From: Bacteroides sp. CAG:770
GTDB taxonomy: Bacteria; Bacteroidota; Bacteroidia; Bacteroidales; UBA932
Reading direction: 5' to 3'
DNA: 21,230 bases
Assembly: GCA_000435075.1 (NCBI GenBank)
Contig: FR890579.1
Coordinates: 1 to 21,230, forward strand
The translations under genes were made by a program, and so were the position numbers. The notes beneath the pieces were generated by a model, which did no database searches, had not been told where the DNA came from, and saw only the letters and a program-made list of their open reading frames with translations. Below, piece after piece: positions 7,684 through 14,520 of the stretch (position 1 is its first letter; each line of letters opens with the position of its first letter).

Positions 7684-9695
7684 TACCAGATGTGTACTCT
7701 TTCGCTTTCAGGGCGATACATCTTGTCGCCTTCCTTGATTCCGAACGCGTCGAAGAACTGCTGGAAGTTACGCAGGGAAACATTGACCCTGTTCACGGCG
7801 AGCGAGTGTACGTCGAGTTTGGTCAGGCGTGCCTTTTCCGCGTCGCGGATGTTCTGGGCCCATACTGCAGCGTATGCGAGGAAGAATCTCTGGTCGGTGG
7901 TGAAGCCGTCCATGACGGTGTTCTCGCCGTTGGTCGCGTTCTTAAGTGCAGAGTATGCGATGCTGATTCCGCCGTGGTCGCCAATGTTCTCACCTACAGT
8001 GAGTTTGCCGTTTGCCATGAGGCCCGGAAGAATCTCGACCTCGTCGAACTGCTTGATGAGGATCGCTGCTTTGGCATTGAACTTATCCGCATCTTCCTTT
8101 GTCCACCATGAAATCATGTTGCCGTCCTTGTCGAAGAGGCGTCCCTGGTCGTCGAAGCCGTGTGACATCTCGTGTCCGATTACGACTCCGATTGCGCCGT
8201 AGTTCATCGCGTCGTCAGCCTCAGGGTTGAAGAATGGAGGCTGGAGGATGGCTGCAGGGAAGCAGATTTCGTTGGTAGATGGGTTATAGTAGGCATTGAC
8301 AGTCTGCGGAGACATGCCCCACTCCTCTTTGTCTGTCGGTTTGCCGAGTTTGCTGAGGTTGTCGGCGGTGTACCACCTGCTGGCTGCGCGGAGGTTCTCG
8401 TAGTATGAAAGTGCAGGGTCAATGTCGAGAGATGAGTAGTCTTTCCACTTGTCAGGGTATCCTACCTTCACGATGAATGCGTCGAGTTTCTCGTGAGCCT
8501 TTGCCTTTGTGGTGTCGCTCATCCAGTCGAGTTCGTCAATGTGCTGTCCGAGGGCTACCTGGAGGTTCTTGACCATCTCGACCATTCTCTTCTTGGATGA
8601 CTCAGGGAAGTATTTTGCAACGTACATCTTGCCGACTGCCTCTCCGAGGATGCTGTTAGGAACGCGCATTGCCCTCTTCCAGCGTGGTTTAGGTTCGGTG
8701 ACGCCTGACATCTGTGTTCCGAAGAAGTCGAATGATGCCTTGTAGAAGTCGTCGCTTGTAGAGCCGCATGATCCGCTGATGAGTCTGCCTGCAACGTAGT
8801 CCTTAAGGACATTGAGGTCGGTCTTTTCGATGAGTTTGCTGAATCCTTCGAAGAATGAAGGCTCGTTCACGTTCATGTGCTCCTGGTCAGGAATGTTCAT
8901 CGCTGCGAAGTAGGTCTTGAAATCGAAGCCAGGGTACTTTGCCTCGAACTCTGCTGTGGAGATAGGGTTATAGAGTTTTTCCATATCTCTCTCCTGAACG
9001 CTTGTCCATGAGATGTTTGCGAGTTCGTCCTCTACGCCGAGTGCGTTTGCGGCTGCCTTCTCAGGGTTTTCAACACCTGCGAGTGTGAAGATCTTGGTGA
9101 GGAAGTTCTTGTAGCCTTTCTTGATTTCGGCATTGGCAGGGTCAGTGTAGTAGTCTCTGTCGCCGATTCCGAGTCCGTCCTGGCCTACGTAGAGTATCTG
9201 GTTGTCGCTGTCCATCAGGTCTGACATCACGAATGTTCCGAAGAATGGAGCCTCGCCGTTCTGGTGGAGTTCAGCAACGAGTTTTGCGAGTTCGCTCTTG
9301 TCCTGGATTGCATAAACTTCGTCGAGGTATTTCTTCACAGGCGCGAATCCTTCAGCGTTCAGCCTTGTGGAATCAAGTCCCATCTTGTAGATGTCTGAAA
9401 TCTTCTGTTCTACAGAGCCTTTCTCTGCGGTCATCTGTGTCATTTCCTTGAAGAGCTGGTTCAAGCGGTCCTCGTTGTTGTCATTGAGGTAGTCGAATGA
9501 TCCGAATCTTGCGTATTCAGGCTTCAAAGGATTGTTTTTCTGCCATCCGCCTGTCGCGTACTGATAGAAGTCAGTAGCCGGTGACGCTGTCGTGTCAAGA
9601 TATGACAGGTCAATGCCGGAAATCTTGGCCTGTTTTCCGCCGGTGCAGCTGGCCGCCATTGCAGCTACTGCCATGAGCATTGTTATTTTTTTCAT
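7683..9695 (-). CDS. pepO: M13 family (neprilysin/PepO-type) zinc metallopeptidase lipoprotein
   Basis: A secreted zinc endopeptidase that cleaves oligopeptides. The start is the ATG at 9695, giving 670 aa. It opens with MKKITMLMAVAAMAAS then Cys17, a lipobox (A-A-S-C), so it should be lipid-anchored in the periplasm or outer membrane. The M13 signatures are complete: NAYYNP at 467-472, zinc site HEMSH at 508-512 followed by GFDDQGR, and ENIGDHGG at 569-576 supplying the third ligand. The C-terminus ends in W, close to the usual CxxW end but with the Cys replaced (RVHIW). An in-frame ATG 27 bp upstream (9722) is less likely because it would bury the signal peptide. The gene shares its last base with the permease start, so the two form an operon. 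The leader contains short tandem repeats (9713-9760). Confidence 0.93.
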   Translation of the reverse strand: MKKITMLMAVAAMAASCTGGKQAKISGIDLSYLDTTASPATDFYQYATGGWQKNNPLKPEYARFGSFDYLNDNNEDRLNQLFKEMTQMTAEKGSVEQKISDIYKMGLDSTRLNAEGFAPVKKYLDEVYAIQDKSELAKLVAELHQNGEAPFFGTFVMSDLMDSDNQILYVGQDGLGIGDRDYYTDPANAEIKKGYKNFLTKIFTLAGVENPEKAAANALGVEDELANISWTSVQERDMEKLYNPISTAEFEAKYPGFDFKTYFAAMNIPDQEHMNVNEPSFFEGFSKLIEKTDLNVLKDYVAGRLISGSCGSTSDDFYKASFDFFGTQMSGVTEPKPRWKRAMRVPNSILGEAVGKMYVAKYFPESSKKRMVEMVKNLQVALGQHIDELDWMSDTTKAKAHEKLDAFIVKVGYPDKWKDYSSLDIDPALSYYENLRAASRWYTADNLSKLGKPTDKEEWGMSPQTVNAYYNPSTNEICFPAAILQPPFFNPEADDAMNYGAIGVVIGHEMSHGFDDQGRLFDKDGNMISWWTKEDADKFNAKAAILIKQFDEVEILPGLMANGKLTVGENIGDHGGISIAYSALKNATNGENTVMDGFTTDQRFFLAYAAVWAQNIRDAEKARLTKLDVHSLAVNRVNVSLRNFQQFFDAFGIKEGDKMYRPESERVHIW

Positions 9696-9710
9696 ATAAA
9701 CTGTGTTTAT
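9696..9710. promoter_or_regulatory. Inverted repeat abutting the pepO start codon
   Basis: ATAAAC-TGT-GTTTAT is a perfect 6-bp inverted repeat directly before the pepO start (minus strand). It could be an operator or a weak hairpin near the ribosome site. The repeat is seen; its role is inferred. Confidence 0.35.
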
Positions 9711-9712
9711 TG

Positions 9713-9760
9713 TTTGTTTCAATGTTTTGTTTCAATGTCAACGTCAGTGTCAGTGTCGCT
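9713..9760. repeat. Short tandem repeats in the pepO leader
   Basis: TTTGTTTCAATG occurs twice with a 13-bp period (9713-9724 and 9726-9737). A degenerate 6-bp series GTCAAC-GTCAGT-GTCAGT-GTCGCT follows. On the minus strand this is the region just upstream of the pepO start, so it would be leader or promoter sequence. No clean TAnnTTTG box for pepO is visible. Confidence 0.5.
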
Positions 9761-9862
9761 GTTGTTGCCAGTGTTTGTTTCAGTATCGACATCGGGATGT
9801 TTATCCCGGGGTTTCCTGTTCATGGTAATGTCCGGGCCTTCCAGCTGGAGTTTCCAATCCAA

Positions 9863-9894
9863 TTTGCGAAGTTAGTAAATTTATGCGATATTTG
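9863..9894 (+). promoter_or_regulatory. Possible promoter for the YczE/YitT-like gene
   Basis: TTTG at 9863-9866 and GATATTTG at 9887-9894 are 20 bp apart, the right spacing for a Bacteroidota promoter. The -7 box departs from TAnnTTTG at its first base. A small hairpin (TGCGG / CCGCA, 9912-9926) would sit in the leader before the ATG at 9951. Confidence 0.35.
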
Positions 9895-9950
9895 CCCGCT
9901 TTGTTAAAATCTGCGGTGTTTCCGCACAATTCGTTAAACAGTACAAAACA

Positions 9951-10652
9951 ATGGTTAATTCAATAAAATCCGGTGCCGCACGCTACGGCACAGGCACACT
10001 TGGCCTTATTCTCGTCGCCATCGGTGTTGCCCTTTCTATCAAATCTGATCTCGGCACGGCTCCTATCTCGTGTCCTCCATACGTGGTATCATTGGCCGGA
10101 TCCTTCAATATCGGCTCCTTCACAATCGGAACAGTCGGCCAGTACACGATGCTTATGCACTTGATTTTCATTCTGTTCCAGCTCTGTCTTCTGCGTAGCA
10201 AGTTCAAGCTCGAGCATCTCATGCAGATTCCTGCAGCCGTAGTTTTCGGAGTCCTCACCGACTGCGCAATCTGGGCTTTCGACTGGGTCAATGCCGGTTC
10301 GTATCTCATGCAGCTGGTTCTCATGTGCCTCTCCATCTTGGTGACAGCCCTCGGTATCAGTCTCGAAGTCAAGGGCAATGCCTGGATGCTGGCCGGCGAG
10401 ATGACCAATGCCGCCCTGGCCGATGTCATCAATGTCAAGTTCCGTAATGTCAAAATAGCTTTCGATATCTTCCTGGTACTCGCTGCAGCCGCCATCGCCT
10501 GGTTCGCTTTCGGCAATTTGCTGGGCAACGGTTCCGAGAACGTGATCCGTGAAGGCACTATCATGTCAGCCCTCCTCACAGGACTCTGCATGAGGTTTAC
10601 CGACAAGCTGGCCGACGTAATGGTTCCCGCTTCCGTAAAGAAATATCTGTAG
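9951..10652 (+). CDS. YczE/YitT-type integral membrane protein
   Basis: A 233-aa membrane protein with about six hydrophobic segments. Near the N-terminus it carries the pattern characteristic of the YczE/YyaS/YitT group: GLILVAIGVALSIKSDLGTAPISCPPYV (here about residues 18-45). The biochemical role of the group is unsettled, so none is assigned. It is monocistronic, with 255 bp before it (the divergent pepO leader) and 341 bp or more before the next gene. Residues 48-63 (GSFNIGSFTIGTVGQY) form a polar stretch between the first two membrane segments. Codon use matches the genes to its left. Confidence 0.75.
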   Translation: MVNSIKSGAARYGTGTLGLILVAIGVALSIKSDLGTAPISCPPYVVSLAGSFNIGSFTIGTVGQYTMLMHLIFILFQLCLLRSKFKLEHLMQIPAAVVFGVLTDCAIWAFDWVNAGSYLMQLVLMCLSILVTALGISLEVKGNAWMLAGEMTNAALADVINVKFRNVKIAFDIFLVLAAAAIAWFAFGNLLGNGSENVIREGTIMSALLTGLCMRFTDKLADVMVPASVKKYL

Positions 10653-10707
10653 GGGGCGTGGACGAAATTGTGTTACTAAAGCATTGGTAATCAATGATAT
10701 AATGGTC

Positions 10708-10718
10708 GGGGGGGGGGG
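10708..10718 (+). repeat. G11 homopolymer tract, intergenic
   Basis: Eleven consecutive G lie 100 bp upstream of the -7 box of the NusG-like gene and outside any ORF. It is the third long poly-G in the window; the other two disrupt acyltransferase genes. Tracts this long are prone to slippage. Confidence 0.8.
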
Positions 10719-10817
10719 CAAATGCACGGGCTGCAGGCGCTAAACATGAAATCTAAATGAACCAGAAATGAACCATTTTCACGCGCTGAAATGTTAGGCT
10801 ATATGACATATTTTGAT

Positions 10818-10825
10818 TACATTTG
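10818..10825 (+). promoter_or_regulatory. -7 box (TACATTTG) of the NusG-like gene
   Basis: Matches TAnnTTTG. The -33 position (about 10793-10798, TGTTAG) is a poor match to TTTG. Transcription would start near 10830-10833, right at the base of the long hairpin. Confidence 0.45.
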
Positions 10826-10832
10826 CAATCGG

Positions 10833-10865
10833 GTTTGTCAATCTCACACAGTGAGTTAGGCAAAC
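10833..10865 (+). ncRNA. Structured 5' leader hairpin
   Basis: A 7-bp outer stem (GTTTGTC / GGCAAAC, one G-U pair), a 3x3 internal loop and a 5-bp inner stem (CTCAC / GTGAG) with an ACA loop. It begins where the transcript is predicted to start. NusG paralogs such as RfaH and Bacteroides UpxY act through sequences in the 5' leader of the operon they control, so this hairpin is a candidate recruitment element. The stems are read from sequence; the function is inferred. Confidence 0.45.
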
Positions 10866-10917
10866 GGTGATTATTGTTGTTAAATCGAAGGCGATTATTT
10901 CGAGAGGAGAGGATGGT

Positions 10918-10992
10918 ATGAGAAAACTGATAGAAAGTAGAACTTCGAAGCCGTCTGGAATTGAAGTGGCCGGAGGTAGAGACATAAAATAG
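10918..10992 (+). CDS. Possible 24-aa leader ORF
   Basis: ATG at 10918 opens a 24-codon frame (MRKLIESRTS...) ending in TAG at 10990-10992, 7 bp before the ATG of the NusG-like gene. It sits 6 bp after a strong purine stretch (GAGAGGAGAGG), which is unusual here because most genes in the window lack a Shine-Dalgarno site. It could be translated and couple to the next gene, or be chance. Confidence 0.25.
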   Translation: MRKLIESRTSKPSGIEVAGGRDIK

Positions 10993-10999
10993 ATTGTCA

Positions 11000-12340
11000 A
11001 TGAGGCAACTGGATAGTTCAATTGGTCAGTCTATAGCCGAGGAGCAGAAAATCGCGACCGCAAATGTGGCAAACGACGAAAAAACTCTGAGTGGCATCAG
11101 TGCTATTGAACAGGGCGAGTCCTGTCCAAGATTATTGGTGCACCCTGAAGGCCAGCTGAAGGAACTGCCCGGTAATGAGTTAGGTGATCTGTCCCATGAG
11201 GCTGATATGAAAAACTTTGGGGAACCAGACATGGAAACGCCTGCGAGCACGGATATGGAACCGACTCGCGACCGGAGTCAGGTCCCGGCGCCGTGGAGCT
11301 ATCTTTTCATCCGAAAACGGGACGCCGAATATTTTTCGTTGAAAGCTGAGACTGAAGGCGGATTCAGGACATTCATCCATCGGACGATAGTTACAGACGA
11401 ATCAGGAAAGTCCGAGAAAGGCAAACCGAACGGCAGTGCCCAAGACAGGGAAGCCAGTAATGGCACCACCGAAGGCCGACCGACAATCTCCGGCCTCATC
11501 TTCATCCAGGGCAAAACCAAAGTCATCAGGAAATATCTTTGGGAACGGTTTCCGCAATACCACCTTGTGAACGATTGCAGCACACGCAAGGCCGCGGTCA
11601 TCCCCGACAGCGTCATGCAGCCGTTCATGAGAATCGCGAACACCGACCCGTCACGAATACGATTCCTCGTCAACCCGTTGACACACTATGCCGAAGGCAA
11701 TACCCTCGTCGAAATCATGACCGGCCCCCTAGCCGGACTGCAAGGATACATCATCCGCATTGACAGGGACCGGAAACTCGTCATCGGCGTCGGAGATATG
11801 ACAGTCGCCATCGGCGGCGTCCACAAAGAAAACTTCGAGAAAGTCGAGGAAGTCGCGCGCGCCGTCAACATCAGGCAGCGCGCCCGGCGGCAAGCGGAAC
11901 AACGACGCTTGCGCGAAAGGATTGAGGCCAATGTCAATGCCGACGTGGCGTCCCAGCCTCCGGACCCGCGCCTCCTGACTCCTATACAGCAGAAAGTCGA
12001 TACCGCCTTCTTCACCCCGGAGACTTTCAATGACATCCTCGTCATCACGACCAACATTGAACTCTGGACAGAACGTGCCCGGCGGCTCATACAGGCCGGC
12101 AATTTGGCCGACGCCTCAGAGATATTGACCTTTCTCCTCGAAGAGATAGGCTATTGGTTTACAAACATTTACAAGAAGAAAAGCATTGACCTTACACCCG
12201 TGAAAAAGGCCGGGAACAACGCATACAAAACTGCATTGACCATCCTGGACAACAAACATTTGCCTGAACGGACGAGACAAGATCTCGAAACAAACCTGGA
12301 CTCACAAATGTTAAGACACGGATATTTATTCATTGCTTAA
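11000..12340 (+). CDS. NusG-family transcription antiterminator (UpxY-like), extended
   Basis: A NusG paralog that probably rides RNA polymerase and allows full transcription of the glycan operon downstream. Length from ATG 11000 is 446 aa, far more than the roughly 170-190 of usual UpxY/RfaH. Residues 1-97 are a polar extension. The NGN domain starts at PWSYLFIRK (98-106), is interrupted by a Gly/Ser/Lys-rich insert (about 132-160) and resumes with ISGLIFIQG (163-171) to about 216. A KOW-type domain follows (about 233-280, with GPLAGLQGYIIRIDRDRKLV). Residues 285-446 are an Arg/Glu-rich helix plus a helical C-terminal domain I do not recognise. A TTG at 10994 is an alternative start; I prefer ATG 11000. 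The position at the head of the polysaccharide genes supports the assignment. Confidence 0.75.
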   Translation: MRQLDSSIGQSIAEEQKIATANVANDEKTLSGISAIEQGESCPRLLVHPEGQLKELPGNELGDLSHEADMKNFGEPDMETPASTDMEPTRDRSQVPAPWSYLFIRKRDAEYFSLKAETEGGFRTFIHRTIVTDESGKSEKGKPNGSAQDREASNGTTEGRPTISGLIFIQGKTKVIRKYLWERFPQYHLVNDCSTRKAAVIPDSVMQPFMRIANTDPSRIRFLVNPLTHYAEGNTLVEIMTGPLAGLQGYIIRIDRDRKLVIGVGDMTVAIGGVHKENFEKVEEVARAVNIRQRARRQAEQRRLRERIEANVNADVASQPPDPRLLTPIQQKVDTAFFTPETFNDILVITTNIELWTERARRLIQAGNLADASEILTFLLEEIGYWFTNIYKKKSIDLTPVKKAGNNAYKTALTILDNKHLPERTRQDLETNLDSQMLRHGYLFIA

Positions 12341-12551
12341 ATCTCGCTAGTTATCGACTTGCTGATTGCTTGCGTGAATTGGAGGTCCTATTCTAGCACG
12401 GAGGCTGTAAGGCCCACGCACTTTTTTGTGCACGTTACCCCCACCCTAAATCCCTCCCCTCGGGGAAGGGACTTACCCTCGCCCTCGCGGGCTCCAAAAG
12501 TTGTGTTTCGCAAGAGCGAAACTTATATTCATTATGAAATAAACTGACAAT
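12341..12551 (+). promoter_or_regulatory. Hairpin-rich spacer before the glycan genes
   Basis: The 211-bp gap between the NusG-like gene and the dehydratase gene holds four inverted repeats: GCAC-T6-GTGC (12418-12431), TCCCTCCCC...GGGGAAGGGA (12451-12471, one bulge), GCCC-TCGC-GGGC (12481-12492) and a perfect GTTTCGC-AAGA-GCGAAAC (12505-12522). None is followed by a clean U-run. The C-rich part resembles dispersed intergenic repeats. As an RNA it could act as an attenuator overcome by the antiterminator (inference). Confidence 0.5.
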
Positions 12552-14498
12552 ATGATACTTCAAAGAATCTCAAACTGGTATTTTACCAAAAAAGCACTGC
12601 CGCACCTCTGCATTTTATTGATAGACTGCGCGATAGTCGCATTCTCCGGCTACGTCGGCTACTACATTGACAAAGGCGGTGACATCTTTGTGGACAGCTT
12701 CTGGCAGATCACATTCGGGCTCATGGTCGGGCTCGTGCCAGTCATTGTCGCATTCAGACTCCTTTACACCTACTCAGGCATTGTCAGATACTCATCATTC
12801 GTGGATCTGCAGCGCGTCATGATGGCCACATTGTCCGGCTCCGTCGCATGCTACCTCCTCGGACTTGGCATAAACGGCATCTGGCCTGAGCAGCATACCA
12901 TCATGGTACCGGACCTGCAGACCGTATTCATAATCTTCGTAGGCAGCTCACTCTTCCTGTGGGTTGAGCGCGTGGTCGTGAAACGCCTCTTCGACTCATT
13001 CAATCTGGACAACGCCACCCCTGTCGCCATCTACGGTACAAAAGCCGGCGGCATCAGCATTGCCAAGAGCATAACAGCTGTCAAGGACAAGAAATATTCC
13101 CTCCAGGCCTTCATTTCCGACGGAAAAGAAATGAAAGGCTCATATCTCATGGGCAAGCCGGTATTCCTGAACGAACGGGGACTCGCCGAGAAACTCAGAC
13201 GAGAAGGCGTCAAAGCCCTCCTTGTATCCCCATTGAAAACCGAGAGGTTCCGTAACAATGCCGAAATGGTGGACGAGTTCATCTCAGCCGGGATCACCAT
13301 CATGATGATGAACAACGGCGAGGAATGGGACGGAAAAGAAGAAAACCTCACACACCAGAACCCTCGCCCGGTGGACATCGAAGACCTTCTGCCACGCGAG
13401 AAAATCGAAGTGGATATGAACGCCATCGGCAAGCTCCTGACAGGAAAACGCATCCTCATAACCGGAGCGGCAGGATCCATCGGTTCCGAAATGGTCCGTC
13501 AGGTAGCCAAATTCAACCCTTCCGAAATGACCCTCATCGATCAGGCGGAAACTCCGATGCACAATATCCGAATGATGATGGCCCACGATTTCGGACACAT
13601 CAGTAACAGGACCATCGTCACCAGCATCACCAACAAAGAACACATGGAGCGCATCTTCGCGGCCTACAAACCTGAATACGTATTCCACGCAGCAGCATAC
13701 AAACACGTGCCAATGATGGAGGACGACCCGGCAATCGCTGTCCAGAACAACATCTACGGTACCCGCGTCATCGCGGACCTCGCCGTGAAATACGGCACCA
13801 AGAAATTCGTGATGATATCCACCGACAAGGCCGTGAACCCGACCAACGTCATGGGCTGCAGCAAGCGAATCTGCGAAATCTATTGCCAGAGCCTTAACCA
13901 GGCTATCGCAGAAGGTAAGGTACAGGGTATAACCCAGTTTGTCACCACGAGATTCGGTAACGTCCTCGGGTCCAACGGCAGCGTTATCCCTATCTTCAAG
14001 GAGCAGATTCGTGCAGGCGGACCTATCACAGTGACACACCCTGACATCATCCGCTACTTCATGCTGATCCCTGAAGCCTGCAAACTCGTCCTCGAAGCCG
14101 GAACCATGGGCAAGGGCGGTGAAATCTTCGTATTCGACATGGGCCAGCCGGTCAAGATAGTTGACCTCGCAAAACGAATGATCTCGCTCTCAGGCGCGAG
14201 GAACGTCGAAATCGAATTCACCGGACTCCGCGACGGAGAAAAACTCTATGAGGAAGTTCTCAATGACAAGGAGAGCACTCTCCCTACTGTCAATCCTAAA
14301 ATCATGGTGGCAAAAGTCCGTGAATACGACTATGCTACCGCGTGCGAAAACGAGCGCCGCCTTATGGAAGTCTCCAAGACATTCGACGATATGGCTATCG
14401 TCAAGGTCATGAAGGAAATCGTGCCAGAGTACAAGAGCCGCCAGAGCAAGTACGAGATACTTGACAAGAAGCCGGCTGCAGCACAGGCAGCAAACTAA
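12552..14498 (+). CDS. Membrane-bound UDP-N-acetylhexosamine 4,6-dehydratase (WbpM/CapD/FlaA1-like)
   Basis: A 648-aa nucleotide-sugar dehydratase of the long WbpM/PglF type, which converts UDP-GlcNAc to UDP-4-keto-6-deoxy-GlcNAc, the entry to QuiNAc, FucNAc and bacillosamine sugars. The N-terminal third has four transmembrane segments (about 18-40, 52-72, 88-108, 120-140), then a CoA-binding-like Rossmann region (from about 155). The catalytic extended-SDR domain begins at TGAAGSIGSE (304-313). The active-site stretch STDKAVNPTNVMGCSKR (423-439) has Met434 where ordinary SDRs have Tyr, as expected for this dehydratase class, with Lys438 retained. It is the first enzyme gene after the NusG-like regulator, with Ugd 22 bp downstream. 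The exact product sugar cannot be told. Confidence 0.88.
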   Translation: MILQRISNWYFTKKALPHLCILLIDCAIVAFSGYVGYYIDKGGDIFVDSFWQITFGLMVGLVPVIVAFRLLYTYSGIVRYSSFVDLQRVMMATLSGSVACYLLGLGINGIWPEQHTIMVPDLQTVFIIFVGSSLFLWVERVVVKRLFDSFNLDNATPVAIYGTKAGGISIAKSITAVKDKKYSLQAFISDGKEMKGSYLMGKPVFLNERGLAEKLRREGVKALLVSPLKTERFRNNAEMVDEFISAGITIMMMNNGEEWDGKEENLTHQNPRPVDIEDLLPREKIEVDMNAIGKLLTGKRILITGAAGSIGSEMVRQVAKFNPSEMTLIDQAETPMHNIRMMMAHDFGHISNRTIVTSITNKEHMERIFAAYKPEYVFHAAAYKHVPMMEDDPAIAVQNNIYGTRVIADLAVKYGTKKFVMISTDKAVNPTNVMGCSKRICEIYCQSLNQAIAEGKVQGITQFVTTRFGNVLGSNGSVIPIFKEQIRAGGPITVTHPDIIRYFMLIPEACKLVLEAGTMGKGGEIFVFDMGQPVKIVDLAKRMISLSGARNVEIEFTGLRDGEKLYEEVLNDKESTLPTVNPKIMVAKVREYDYATACENERRLMEVSKTFDDMAIVKVMKEIVPEYKSRQSKYEILDKKPAAAQAAN

Positions 14499-14520
14499 CA
14501 TTGACAAAAATTACTGAAAA

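Larger units (their letters stand above)
10653..10993 (+). promoter_or_regulatory. Regulatory intergenic region before the NusG-like gene
   Basis: This 341-bp gap holds, in order: a run of 11 G (10708-10718), two tandem 11-bp copies of AAATGAACCAN (10755-10765 and 10766-10776), a -7 box TACATTTG (10818-10825), a long RNA hairpin (10833-10865), a smaller hairpin AATCG-AAGG-CGATT (10883-10896), a purine-rich ribosome-binding-like stretch GAGAGGAGAGG (10901-10911) and a 24-codon ORF (10918-10992). It looks like the control region of the downstream glycan operon. Confidence 0.55.

Noticed and set aside
9713..9760. CRISPR array or minisatellite
   Set aside because: Repeat units are 6-13 bp, degenerate and without spacers. 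No CRISPR-like array was seen anywhere in the window.
10653..10999. Invertible promoter of the Bacteroides capsule type
   Set aside because: No pair of long inverted repeats flanks the promoter region and no invertase gene is present; the G-run is the only visible switch-like feature.
13284..14039. 251-codon minus-strand open frame inside the dehydratase gene
   Set aside because: It lies opposite a gene with complete SDR motifs. Its His/Val/Asp-rich translation is typical of an antisense shadow, with no family motif or promoter.
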